DNA of 64,000 nucleotides. Origin: Gammaproteobacteria bacterium. Its GTDB lineage: Bacteria; Pseudomonadota; Gammaproteobacteria; Burkholderiales; Rhodocyclaceae. Position 1 is the first letter of the stretch; each line of letters opens with the position of its first letter. The notes beneath the pieces were generated by a model. The model was given only the letters and a program-made list of their open reading frames with translations. It did not search any database and was not told where the DNA came from. This document shows positions 36,283 to 44,406 of this stretch, one piece after another. The stretch is from positions 1 through 64,000 of the forward strand of contig JAHJPX010000012.1 in assembly GCA_018819515.1 (NCBI GenBank), in the 5' to 3' direction. A program made the position numbers and the translations under genes.

Positions 36283-38466
36283 ATGAAGAAACTCGACATC
36301 GTTCGCGTCATCCCGCTGCGTGGCCCCAACGTCTGGACTTACCGGCCCGCCCTCGAAGCCTGGGTCGACATCGGCGAACTGGAGGATTTCCCCTCCAACA
36401 CCCTGCCCGGCTTCGTCGATCGACTGGTCGCCTGGCTGCCCTCGCTGATCGAGCACAAGTGCAGCATCGGCGAGCGCGGCGGGTTCATCCAGCGCCTGCG
36501 CGAAGGTACCTGGGCGGCGCACATTCTTGAACACACGACGCTCGAAATCCAGAACCTCGCCGGCCAGCGGACCGGCTTCGGCAAGGCGCGCGGCACTTCG
36601 GTGCGCGGCCTGTACAAAGTGGTCGTCCGTTCACGCCAGGAGGAAGTGACTCGCGCCTGTCTCGAACACGCCCGGCAACTGATCCTGGCGGCAATCGAGG
36701 ATCGCCCCTTCGACGTCGCTGCCGCCGTCGCCGACGTACGCACGATCGCCGACCGCCACTGCCTCGGGCCGAGCACGGCCTGCATCGTCGATGCCGCCAC
36801 CGAGCGCGGCATTCCGTCGATCCGGCTGACCGACGGCAATCTCGTGCAGCTCGGCTACGGCGCGCGCAGCCGCCGCATCTGGACAGCCGAAACCGACCGC
36901 ACCAGCGCCATCGCCGAAGGCATCGCCGGCAACAAGGAGCTGACCAAGCGCCTGCTCGCGGCCTGCGGCGTTCCGATCCCCGAGGGCCGCGAAGTGGATA
37001 GCGCAGTGGACGCATGGGATGCCGCCGAGGACATCGGCCTGCCGGTAGTGGTCAAGCCGACCGACGCCAATCACGGCCGCGGCGTGTTTACCGACCTCAA
37101 CACGCGTGCGGAAGTCGAGCGGGCCTATGCGGCCGCGGAGAAGGAAGGCAGCGGCGTGATGGTCGAACGCTTCGTGCGGGGCGATTCGCACCGCCTGCTG
37201 GTGGTCGGCAACCGCGTCGTCGCGGCAACCGGCGGCAAGGTGCTGAACGTGATCGGCAACGGCAAGTCCACGATTGCGCAACTGGTGGACAGCCAGATCA
37301 ACGGCGATCCACGCTGCGGTGTCGAGGAGGAATTCCCGCTCGAACCGCTGGTACTGGCAAACGAGCCGATCGCCCTGCTCGAACTGGAGCGTCAGGGCTA
37401 TACCGCGAAATCGGTGCCGCCGAAGGGCCAGGACGTCCTGATCAAGCGCCAGGGCGACCTCGCCTACGACGAAACCGACGCCGTGCATCCGGATGTCGCC
37501 GCGACAGCCACGCTGGCGGCGCGCATCGTCGGCCTGGACATCGCCGGCATCGACATCGTCGCCGAGAACATCGGCGAGCCGCTGGCGGAAACGCGCGGCG
37601 CCGTGGTCGAGGTCAATGCCGGCCCGGGGCTGCTGATGCACCTGAAGCCGGCGGAGGGCAAGCCGCGGCCGGTCGGCATGGCCATCGCCAACCACTTGTT
37701 CGCCGTCGGTGAAAACGGACGCATCCCCATCGTGGGCGTGACGGGCAGCACGGGCAAGACGGCGGTTGCGCGATTGCTCGCCGAGTTGCTTCGGCTTTCC
37801 GGCCTGCCGACGGGGCTTGCTTGCAGCACGGGTTCCTTTCTCGGGGCGCGCCGCCTCGACAAGGCCGACGGGGCCAACTGGAGCGCCGCACACCGGATGC
37901 TGATCAACCGCGCGGTCGAGGTCGCGGTTCTGGAGACCGGCGCGCGCAGCATCCTTGCCGAAGGCCTCGCCTACGATCGCTGCCAGGTCGCCGTCATCAC
38001 CAACATCGACCCCGCCGAACAGGTCGCCGACCACTACATCGAATCGCCGGAACAACTGGTCAACGTGCTGCGCACGCTGGTGGACGTGGTATTGCCGGAG
38101 GGCATTGCCGTGCTGAACGCCGACGACCCACTGGTCGCACCGCTGGCGCCGCTTTGTGACGGCGAGGTGATCTTCTTCAGCAGCGGACCGGACAATCCGG
38201 TGGTCGTCCGGCATCGCGCGCTCGGCCGGCGGGCAGTCGTGTTTCGCGACGGCAGGCTGGTCCTCGCCAGCGGCCAGCAGGAAATCCTGGTCACCACGCC
38301 GGCGACAACGGCGGCAATCGCGCGCGACCCCGAAATGGCGACGATCATCGCAGCGGCGGCAGCCGCGGCGTGGGCCATGGCGGTCGCGCCGGACCTGATC
38401 CGGGCGGGAATCGAAACCCATCATGCCGCGGCCGCGTTCGGGCTCGACAGGAAAGCGCAGGACTAG
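36283..38466 (+). CDS. Cyanophycin synthetase-like protein CphA' (C-terminally short)
   Basis: This 727-residue paralogue has the N-terminal domain (VRVIPLRGPNVWTYRPALEAWVDIG), an ATP-grasp domain (VVVKPTDANHGRGV, VEVNAGPGLLMH) and a Mur-ligase-like domain with GVTGSTGKTAVARLL near residue 484. It ends about 125 residues before CphA and lacks the C-terminal Mur subdomain corresponding to the LIADYGHNPDAIKAL region. Tandem CphA'/CphA pairs are typical of betaproteobacteria; the division of labour is unsettled. ATG at 36283 is chosen because conservation begins there. Confidence 0.88.
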   Translation: MKKLDIVRVIPLRGPNVWTYRPALEAWVDIGELEDFPSNTLPGFVDRLVAWLPSLIEHKCSIGERGGFIQRLREGTWAAHILEHTTLEIQNLAGQRTGFGKARGTSVRGLYKVVVRSRQEEVTRACLEHARQLILAAIEDRPFDVAAAVADVRTIADRHCLGPSTACIVDAATERGIPSIRLTDGNLVQLGYGARSRRIWTAETDRTSAIAEGIAGNKELTKRLLAACGVPIPEGREVDSAVDAWDAAEDIGLPVVVKPTDANHGRGVFTDLNTRAEVERAYAAAEKEGSGVMVERFVRGDSHRLLVVGNRVVAATGGKVLNVIGNGKSTIAQLVDSQINGDPRCGVEEEFPLEPLVLANEPIALLELERQGYTAKSVPPKGQDVLIKRQGDLAYDETDAVHPDVAATATLAARIVGLDIAGIDIVAENIGEPLAETRGAVVEVNAGPGLLMHLKPAEGKPRPVGMAIANHLFAVGENGRIPIVGVTGSTGKTAVARLLAELLRLSGLPTGLACSTGSFLGARRLDKADGANWSAAHRMLINRAVEVAVLETGARSILAEGLAYDRCQVAVITNIDPAEQVADHYIESPEQLVNVLRTLVDVVLPEGIAVLNADDPLVAPLAPLCDGEVIFFSSGPDNPVVVRHRALGRRAVVFRDGRLVLASGQQEILVTTPATTAAIARDPEMATIIAAAAAAAWAMAVAPDLIRAGIETHHAAAAFGLDRKAQD

Positions 38467-38468
38467 CC

Positions 38469-41033
38469 ATGGACGTTTCCCGCATCCGGGCGCTACGCGG
38501 CCCCAATCTCTGGAGCCGGCACACCGCCATCGAGGCGATCGTCTCCTGCGACGAGGAAGAGCGGACGATCGCCGGCATCCACGGCTTCGAGGACCGCCTG
38601 CGCGCCCGCTTCCCGGAAATCGGATTCCTTGCACCGACCAGCCACGACGAGTCGATCTCCATGGCGCACGCCATGGAGTTCGCCGCGCTGGGCCTGCAGG
38701 CACAGGCCGGTTGTCCGGTGACCTTCAGCCGCACTACGGCGACGCTGGAACCGGGGGTCTATCAGGTCGTCGTCGAATACAGCGAGGAAGCGGTCGGCCG
38801 CCTCGCCTTCGAACTGGCCGAGAAGCTATGCCGCGCGGCGCTCGACGACGCGCCGTTCGACACCACGACCGCGCTGGCGCAATTGCGCGAACTCGACGAA
38901 GACGAACGCCTCGGCCCGAGCACGGGTTCCATTGTCCAGGCCGCCGTCGCCCGCGGCATTCCCTTTCGGCGCCTGACTTCGGGCAGTCTGGTGCAACTCG
39001 GCTGGGGTTCACGGCAACGGCGCATCCAAGCGGCGGAAACCGACCTCGGCGGCGCCATCGCCGAGGCGATCGCGCAGGACAAGGACCTGACCAAGCGCCT
39101 GCTCATGGCCGGCGGCGTATCGGTGCCCCGCGGCCGCCCGGTACGCGATGCCGAGGATGCCTGGGCCGCCGCGCAGGAAGTCGGCTGCCCGGTGGTGGTC
39201 AAGCCGCAGGACGGCAACCAGGGCAAGGGCGTCGCCGTCAATCTCGACACACGCGAGCAGGTGCTGGCCGCCTACGCAGTCGCCGCCGAATTCAGCGATC
39301 TGGTGCTGGTCGAAAGCTGCCTCTCGGGTCACGACTACCGCATGCTGGTCATCGGCAACCGTCTCATCGCCGCGGCGCGGCGCGATCCGCCGCAGGTGTA
39401 CGGCGACGGCGTGCGAACGGTGCGGCAATTGGTGGACGAGGTCAACAAGGATCCGCGCCGCGGCGTCGGGCATGCAACCTCGTTGACCAGGATCCGCTTC
39501 GACGACATCGCCATGGCGACGCTCACGCAGCAGGGCTACGACGCCGAGTCGGTGCCGGCCAAGGGCGCCCGTGTGGTCCTGCGCAACAACGCCAACCTGT
39601 CGACCGGCGGCACGGCCACCGACGTCACCGACGACGTGCATCCCGACATGGCGTCGGCGGCGGTGGCGGCGGCGCAGATGGTCGGCCTCGACATCTGCGG
39701 CATCGACGTGATCTGCGACACCGTTCTCAAGCCGCTGGAAGACCAGGGCGGCGGCATCGTCGAGGTGAATGCGGCGCCCGGATTGCGCATGCACCTGTCC
39801 CCTTCCTACGGCAAGGGGCGCGCCGTCGGTGAAGCGATCATCTCGACGATGTTCGAGCATGGCGAAACGGCGCGCATTCCGATCGTGGCGGTCGCCGGCA
39901 CCAACGGCAAGACCACCACGGTGCGGCTGATCGCCAGCATATTCTCGCGCAAGGGTCTGCGCACCGGCATGACCACCACCGATGGCGTGTATATCGAAGG
40001 CAGGCGCATCGACAGCGGCGATTGCAGCGGCCCGAAGAGCGCCCGCAACGTTCTGTTGCACCCGGACGTCGACGCGGCGGTGTTCGAGACGGCGCGCGGC
40101 GGCGTGCTGCGCGAAGGGCTGGCCTTCGACCGTTGCGACGTCGCCGTCGTCACCAACATCGGCATGGGCGACCATCTCGGCCTGAGTTACATCAGCACGG
40201 TCGAGGACCTGGCGGTGGTCAAGCGCGTCATCGTCGAAAACGTCGCCCCCGGCGGCACGGCGGTGCTCAATGCCGCCGATCCGATCGTCGCCCGCATGGC
40301 CGGCTCGTGCCCGGGCAACGTCACCTTTTTCGCCAGCGACCGCTATCTGCCGGTCATGGCCGCGCATCGCGCGCAGGGCAATCGCGTCGTCTATCGCGAC
40401 GGCGATGCCATCGTCGCCGTCGAAGGTCTGCTCGAGCATCGCATCGCACTCGCCGGCATCCCCGTCACCCGCGGCGGCAGCATCGGCTTCCAGGTCGAAA
40501 ATGCCATGGCCGCCATCGGCGCGGCATGGGCGCTGGGAATCGGTTGGCAGACCATCCACGCCGGCCTGAACAGTTTCATTAACGACGCGCAAACCGCGCC
40601 CGGCCGCTTCAATCTGTTCGACTACCGCGGCGCCACGCTGATCGCCGACTACGGCCACAATCCCGACGCCATCAAGGCGCTGGTGCAGGCGGTCGACTCG
40701 ATGCCGGCCAATCGCCGCCTGGTGGTCATCAGCGGCGCCGGCGACCGGCGCGACGAGGACATCCGGCAACAGACCGAGATCCTCGGCGACGCCTTCGACG
40801 AAGTGATCCTCTATCAGGACGCCTGCCAGCGCGGACGCGCCGACGGCGAGGTCATCGCGCTGCTGCGCGACGGGCTGGCCAACGCGACGCGCACGAAGGC
40901 GATCGAAGAAATCAACGGCGAGTTCGTCGCCATCGACACCGCACTGGCGAAACTCCAGCCCGGCGACCTGTGCCTGATCCTGATCGACCAGATCGAGGAA
41001 GCGCTGGCGCACATCGCCGCCCGCTGCGCCTAG
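38469..41033 (+). CDS. cphA: Cyanophycin synthetase
   Basis: The 854-residue enzyme polymerises aspartate and arginine into cyanophycin, a nitrogen store. It has the N-terminal domain (SRIRALRGPNLWS), ATP-grasp (VVVKPQDGNQGKGVAVN, EVNAAPGLRMHLSP) and a complete Mur-ligase-like domain (AVAGTNGKTTTVRL near residue 480, VFETARGGVLREGLAFD, LIADYGHNPDAIKAL). The start lies 3 bases after the cphA' stop, so they are one operon. No cyanophycinase gene is in the window. Confidence 0.95.
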   Translation: MDVSRIRALRGPNLWSRHTAIEAIVSCDEEERTIAGIHGFEDRLRARFPEIGFLAPTSHDESISMAHAMEFAALGLQAQAGCPVTFSRTTATLEPGVYQVVVEYSEEAVGRLAFELAEKLCRAALDDAPFDTTTALAQLRELDEDERLGPSTGSIVQAAVARGIPFRRLTSGSLVQLGWGSRQRRIQAAETDLGGAIAEAIAQDKDLTKRLLMAGGVSVPRGRPVRDAEDAWAAAQEVGCPVVVKPQDGNQGKGVAVNLDTREQVLAAYAVAAEFSDLVLVESCLSGHDYRMLVIGNRLIAAARRDPPQVYGDGVRTVRQLVDEVNKDPRRGVGHATSLTRIRFDDIAMATLTQQGYDAESVPAKGARVVLRNNANLSTGGTATDVTDDVHPDMASAAVAAAQMVGLDICGIDVICDTVLKPLEDQGGGIVEVNAAPGLRMHLSPSYGKGRAVGEAIISTMFEHGETARIPIVAVAGTNGKTTTVRLIASIFSRKGLRTGMTTTDGVYIEGRRIDSGDCSGPKSARNVLLHPDVDAAVFETARGGVLREGLAFDRCDVAVVTNIGMGDHLGLSYISTVEDLAVVKRVIVENVAPGGTAVLNAADPIVARMAGSCPGNVTFFASDRYLPVMAAHRAQGNRVVYRDGDAIVAVEGLLEHRIALAGIPVTRGGSIGFQVENAMAAIGAAWALGIGWQTIHAGLNSFINDAQTAPGRFNLFDYRGATLIADYGHNPDAIKALVQAVDSMPANRRLVVISGAGDRRDEDIRQQTEILGDAFDEVILYQDACQRGRADGEVIALLRDGLANATRTKAIEEINGEFVAIDTALAKLQPGDLCLILIDQIEEALAHIAARCA

Positions 41034-41043
41034 CCGTCCGGCG

Positions 41044-41069
41044 AAAAGTCAGCCGTGGCGGGACGCCAC
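41044..41069 (+). repeat. Dispersed 25-bp element, copy 10
   Basis: AAAAGTCAGCC then GTGGCGGGACGCCAC, a perfect 6-bp stem with GGA loop, starting 11 bp after the cphA stop. Confidence 0.85.
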
Positions 41070-41090
41070 AGGATCGGGTAAGTTAACGCC

Positions 41091-41585
41091 ATGGGCATGT
41101 TTGATCTGATTGAAGTGCTGTCGGCGAACCATGTGGATTACGTCCTGGTGGGCGGTTTGGCCGTTGCACTTCAGGGCTACCAGCGCGTCACGATGGACGT
41201 CGATGTCGTCCTGGCAATGGACGAAGCCAACCTGGACCGATTCATCGCGGCGGCCGACGCAGCGGGATTGCGGCCGACGGTTCCCGTGCCCATTGGTTCA
41301 TTGCGGAACCCGGAGTTGATCGAGCAGTGGTACCGCGAAAAGGGCATGCTGGCGTTCAGCTTGCGCACATCCGACACAGTAGCCACGGTGATCGACGTTC
41401 TGGTGAGGCCCAAGGTGCCCTACGCAGATTTGCGACGCGACTCGACCATCGTAGAAGTCGGCCCGCATCATATCCCCGTCGCTTCGATCGACCACTTGAT
41501 TGCGTTGAAGACAGATACCGGTCGCAGCAAGGACGCCGCCGATATCGAAGCACTCAAGAAGATAAAAGCCGGAGAGCAGCCATGA
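41091..41585 (+). CDS. Nucleotidyltransferase-like protein (MNT/AbiE-type fold)
   Basis: The 164-residue protein has the signature VDYVLVGGLAVALQGYQRVTMDVDVVL with GG and DxD residues of small nucleotidyltransferases, and a C-terminal DHLIALKTDTGRSKDAADIEAL that is characteristic of the DUF6036/AbiEii-type group. Related proteins act in toxin-antitoxin or abortive-infection pairs. Its stop overlaps the next small gene (ATGA). Confidence 0.75.
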   Translation: MGMFDLIEVLSANHVDYVLVGGLAVALQGYQRVTMDVDVVLAMDEANLDRFIAAADAAGLRPTVPVPIGSLRNPELIEQWYREKGMLAFSLRTSDTVATVIDVLVRPKVPYADLRRDSTIVEVGPHHIPVASIDHLIALKTDTGRSKDAADIEALKKIKAGEQP

Positions 41586-41755
41586 CCGCCGAAGAAAACC
41601 TGCGCCTGATCCGCGAGATCGAGGCCAATCGCGACTTCCTGCTGGCGGCCTATCGCCAGAACCCGCGGCTGTTGGAACTCGCCGAACCCCGCATCCGCCA
41701 ACTCTTCACGCCGACGCCTGAAGCGGAAAAGCAAGAGCGGAAAGACCGCTGCTAG
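41582..41755 (+). CDS. Small hypothetical protein coupled to the nucleotidyltransferase
   Basis: The 57-residue charged, helical protein (EENLRLIREIEANRDFLLAAYR, quoted as RLIREIEANRDFLLAAY) overlaps the upstream gene by 4 bases. It has no recognised family; the coupling suggests a partner of the nucleotidyltransferase. Confidence 0.6.
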   Translation: MTAEENLRLIREIEANRDFLLAAYRQNPRLLELAEPRIRQLFTPTPEAEKQERKDRC

Positions 41756-41756
41756 G

Positions 41757-41783
41757 AAAAGTCAGCCGTGGCGATACGCCACC
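41757..41783 (+). repeat. Dispersed 25-bp element, copy 11
   Basis: AAAAGTCAGCC then GTGGCGATACGCCACC, perfect stem, starting 2 bp after the stop of the small gene. Confidence 0.85.
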
Positions 41784-41797
41784 ATGAAGGGAACGTG

Positions 41798-41947
41798 ATG
41801 CGATTCGGGATGATGGCGGCGGTGGGAATGCTCGCGGCGACCGCCGGAATGGCGCATGGGGAGCGGGAGAACGGGAAATCGTGGTCTGTCCCCGATTATT
41901 CATCGGACGGCCCACCGCTGACGGAAGCCACGACGTGGAGCAACTGA
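41798..41947 (+). CDS. Possible short exported peptide or gene remnant
   Basis: A 49-codon frame starts MRFGMMAAVGMLAATAGMAHG, given here as RFGMMAAVGMLAATAG, which looks like a cleavable signal peptide, and stops soon after. It may be a truncated secreted protein. It overlaps the start of the YkgJ-like gene. Confidence 0.3.
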   Translation: MRFGMMAAVGMLAATAGMAHGERENGKSWSVPDYSSDGPPLTEATTWSN

Positions 41948-42246
41948 TCACCCTTCACGCCCGCGCGCCGGCAAAACCGCGCTGGGGCGAGCCCTGCAAC
42001 GGATGCGGCGTCTGCTGCGCCGCCGAACCCTGCCCCGTCGGCCAACTCCGCTTCCGTCGTCGCCGCGGCGCCTGCCCGGCCCTGGAGTGGGACGCGGCCT
42101 CCAGCCGTTACCGCTGCGCTCTGGTTGCCGATCCCCGGCGTTTCATCCCCGGCCTGCCCGGCTTTCTGCACCGTCCGATCGCCGCCCTGCTCCACCGCCA
42201 GATCGCCGCCGGCCGCGGCTGCGACTTCGACGCCACGGTGGAGTAA
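41935..42246 (+). CDS. YkgJ-like cysteine-cluster protein
   Basis: The 103-residue protein has the CNGCGVCCAAEPCPVG cysteine cluster characteristic of the YkgJ metal-binding group, then a second cysteine set (ACPALEW, YRCAL). The GTG at 41935 is preferred; an in-frame GTG at 41881 is possible. Metal-binding, otherwise unknown function. It precedes a repeat-rich gap. Confidence 0.72.
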   Translation: MEQLITLHARAPAKPRWGEPCNGCGVCCAAEPCPVGQLRFRRRRGACPALEWDAASSRYRCALVADPRRFIPGLPGFLHRPIAALLHRQIAAGRGCDFDATVE

Positions 42247-42292
42247 ATCCCTTCCCCGTCCCGCCAACAGACCACGGTTTTCCGCTTGAGGT

Positions 42293-42317
42293 TGGCGTAC
42301 CGCCACGGCTGACTTTT
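42293..42317 (-). repeat. Dispersed 25-bp element, copy 12
   Basis: TGGCGTACCGCCACGG then CTGACTTTT, reverse orientation; it faces copy 13, 26 bp away, to make an inverted pair. Confidence 0.85.
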
Positions 42318-42343
42318 GTCGGAGCCGGTCACCCGGGGGGGGG

Positions 42344-42368
42344 AAGTCAGCCGTGGCGATTCGACACC
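42344..42368 (+). repeat. Dispersed 25-bp element, copy 13
   Basis: AAGTCAGCC then GTGGCGATTCGACACC, with a mutated right stem arm. It starts the duplicated segment shared with 43851-43996. Confidence 0.8.
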
Positions 42369-42467
42369 TCGCGCCATTCTCCCGGCGCAAGGCCATCGAG
42401 GGTCCAATTACCCACCGCCCAACGGATCAGCCGCAGCGTCGGGAATCCGACCTTCGCGGTTCTTGCT
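42362..42467 (-). pseudogene. Duplicated fragment of the rluE 3' end
   Basis: This stretch matches the C-terminal coding part of rluE at 43870-43996 (shared blocks CTCGCGCCATTCTCCCGGCG, CATCGAGGGTCCA, GCGCAGCGTCGGGAA-like) with scattered changes and an internal deletion of about 23 bp. It is not connected to an open frame. Confidence 0.88.
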
Positions 42468-42470
42468 TAT

Positions 42471-42802
42471 TGCCACGGTTAGCTCTTCGCAGCCAATCGA
42501 GATTGAGCCCGCGATAGTACGAAAGAACCAATGGTCCCTAAGGTACTTCTCGGGTGCCGCTGACCATATGCGTGGTTACATGCAGACCAGAACTGGAACA
42601 TCGTTCGCAACTAGCCCATTTGACATATCGACCACTTCGCAGTGGTATTACTTTGGGCATATTGACACTCCCATCGCCAAACCTAGACTGCGCAGCGACT
42701 GACCACTAGCGCCCTCCACTCGCGTTTGTCTGCATCGCCGAATTGAGTTTTTTCCGTCAACTAGTCTAGGGAACCATCATGTGTAACTCAGCACCTACGC
42801 CA
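42471..42802. other. Low-GC intergenic segment upstream of lipoprotein gene
   Basis: After a degenerate trace of the 25-bp element (42471-42487, TGCCACGGTTAGCTCTT) there are about 310 bp of lower-GC sequence. A weak open frame ends at 42702 (...QWYYFGHIDTPIAKPRL...), possibly a remnant of a coding region, but I cannot assign it. A promoter for the gene at 42803 should lie near its right end. Confidence 0.4.
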
Positions 42803-43813
42803 ATGATCGAACTCCGCAAGTCACTCCGGTTAGTCCTCATTACCTGCTTCTTATTGGCCGTAGGCGCGTGTGGGGGTGGTGGCAGTGATAGCGACAACTC
42901 GAGTCAAGGGGGGCCGTCAAGCAAGCTCTTCGTGGCAGACTCGGCAAGTTTTGCAATTGCATCGGTAGTAGACGCAAACCCATCCCCGGGCAGCATGGCC
43001 ATCGATCGCATCATCGCGGGCCCAATGACTCACATCTCGAACAACGTAGGCAACCTCTTAATCGACGCGGGCAACGACCGTCTCTACGTCGCAAATGGAA
43101 CGTCAATACTGGTCTTCAACAACGCGGGAACGTCGGAGGGTAACATCTCGCCTGCCCGGACAATTACTAGTCCGCAGTTCGGAAATATTAGTTCGCTATT
43201 TCTGGATGCCACAAACAACATCCTGTACGCGGGAGATGATCTGAACGGCATATGGATCATTGACAATGCGAACTCCGTCAATGGCTCAATCACGCCAACT
43301 CGGTCAATCACCGGCAACTTCACTGCCACCTATGGTGGTAGTTTCAGTATTAACAGCCTATACGTCGACACTGTACGCGACTTGCTTTACGTGTCAGTAC
43401 GAATATTCGCTACTGGCGGCGGCACCAGCATTCTGGTCTTCAATAACGCGCGTACCGCAAACGGCAGCGGATTGACTCCAGCCCGCACGATTCATCCGTC
43501 GGCATACGCCGGGACAATTTTTTTAGACGCAGCCAACGACCGTCTGTACTTGGCTGATCCAAGCGCGTACACCGTTCGCGCTTTCGATAGCATCAGTACC
43601 GCAGATGGATCTGTCGCTTCCAATCGAACCATTAGCATGGGGATCTCGCCTGCAGGTCTCACAGTGGATATCGCGAGCAATCGGCTCTATGTGCTGAATC
43701 CAAGTGCTGTTTTTATCATCAACAATGCGGATATCGCCGACGGTTCAGTTCCAATGACGGCTGTGCTTGCACCGTCCAACAGCATCCTGACTGCTATCAC
43801 GGTCAGGCAGTAG
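42803..43813 (+). CDS. Beta-propeller-type lipoprotein, horizontally acquired
   Basis: This 336-residue predicted lipoprotein (start at ATG 42803; an ATG at 42779 is possible) has a signal peptide ending in AVGAC followed by GGGGSDSD. The body is a repeat of about 45-50 residues with DxxNDRLYVAN, ILVFNNAxTxxGxxxPxRTI units, a WD/NHL-like beta-propeller pattern. Base composition is clearly lower in GC than the flanks. It is bracketed by two copies of the rluE 3' end plus 25-bp elements, which marks it as an insertion. Function is unknown. Confidence 0.75.
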   Translation: MIELRKSLRLVLITCFLLAVGACGGGGSDSDNSSQGGPSSKLFVADSASFAIASVVDANPSPGSMAIDRIIAGPMTHISNNVGNLLIDAGNDRLYVANGTSILVFNNAGTSEGNISPARTITSPQFGNISSLFLDATNNILYAGDDLNGIWIIDNANSVNGSITPTRSITGNFTATYGGSFSINSLYVDTVRDLLYVSVRIFATGGGTSILVFNNARTANGSGLTPARTIHPSAYAGTIFLDAANDRLYLADPSAYTVRAFDSISTADGSVASNRTISMGISPAGLTVDIASNRLYVLNPSAVFIINNADIADGSVPMTAVLAPSNSILTAITVRQ

Positions 43814-43850
43814 CTGGCTGGCAGGATCAGAGATCGACCGCGTCCCCAAA

Positions 43851-43876
43851 GAAGTCAGCCGTGGCGGGACGCCACC
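43851..43876 (+). repeat. Dispersed 25-bp element, copy 15, at the rluE stop codon
   Basis: AAGTCAGCC then GTGGCGGGACGCCACC, perfect stem. On the minus strand its TGA inside GGCTGAC is the stop codon of rluE. Confidence 0.85.
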
Positions 43877-44406
43877 TCGCGCCATTCTCCCGGCGCGAGG
43901 CCGTCGAGGGTCCAGTTGCCCACCGCCCAGCGGATCAGGCGCAGCGTCGGGAAGCCGACCTTGGCGGTCATGCGCCGCACCTGGCGGTTCTTGCCTTCGG
44001 TGAGTACCAGTTCCACCCAGCTCGTCGGAATCGCGGCGCGGTAGCGGATCGGCGGGTCGCGCGGCCACAGGCCGGCGGGTTCGTCGATTACGCGCGCCTG
44101 GCAGGGCTTGGTGACGAAGTCGCCGAGGTCCACGCCGGCGCGCAGTTTCTTGAGCGCGGCCTCGTCGGGAATGCCCTCGACCTGCGCCCAGTAGGTCTTG
44201 GCCAGTTTGTGGCGCGGGTGGCTGATGCGCGCCTGCAGGGCGCCGTCGTCGGTCAGCACCACCAGTCCTTCGCTGTCGGCATCGAGCCGGCCGGCGGCAT
44301 AGACGCCGGGAAGGGGCATGAAGTCCTTGAGCGTCGCCCTGCCCCCCTCCGAGGTGAACTGGCAGAGGACGTCGTAGGGCTTGTTGAGCAGGATGACGCG
44401 GCTCAT
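43855..44406 (-). CDS. rluE: 23S rRNA pseudouridine synthase, RluE type
   Basis: The 183-residue enzyme converts a 23S rRNA uridine to pseudouridine (U2457 for RluE). The catalytic Asp lies in [41 protein letters not shown] and the C-terminal [22 protein letters not shown] follow. The last codons, VASRHG and stop, are read through a 25-bp element, so the original terminus may have been replaced. Its start overlaps the aceK stop by 4 bases. Confidence 0.9.
   Translation of the reverse strand: MSRVILLNKPYDVLCQFTSEGGRATLKDFMPLPGVYAAGRLDADSEGLVVLTDDGALQARISHPRHKLAKTYWAQVEGIPDEAALKKLRAGVDLGDFVTKPCQARVIDEPAGLWPRDPPIRYRAAIPTSWVELVLTEGKNRQVRRMTAKVGFPTLRLIRWAVGNWTLDGLAPGEWREVASRHG

Noticed and set aside
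42316..42702. Open frame in the repeat-rich gap before the beta-propeller lipoprotein gene
   Set aside because: Its first half is element and rluE-fragment sequence read in a chance frame; only the last part has plausible protein character, and no family is recognised.
41044..43876. Clustered short repeats suggesting a CRISPR array
   Set aside because: The copies are irregularly spaced, in both orientations, lie inside genes and have no spacers of constant length; no cas gene is present.
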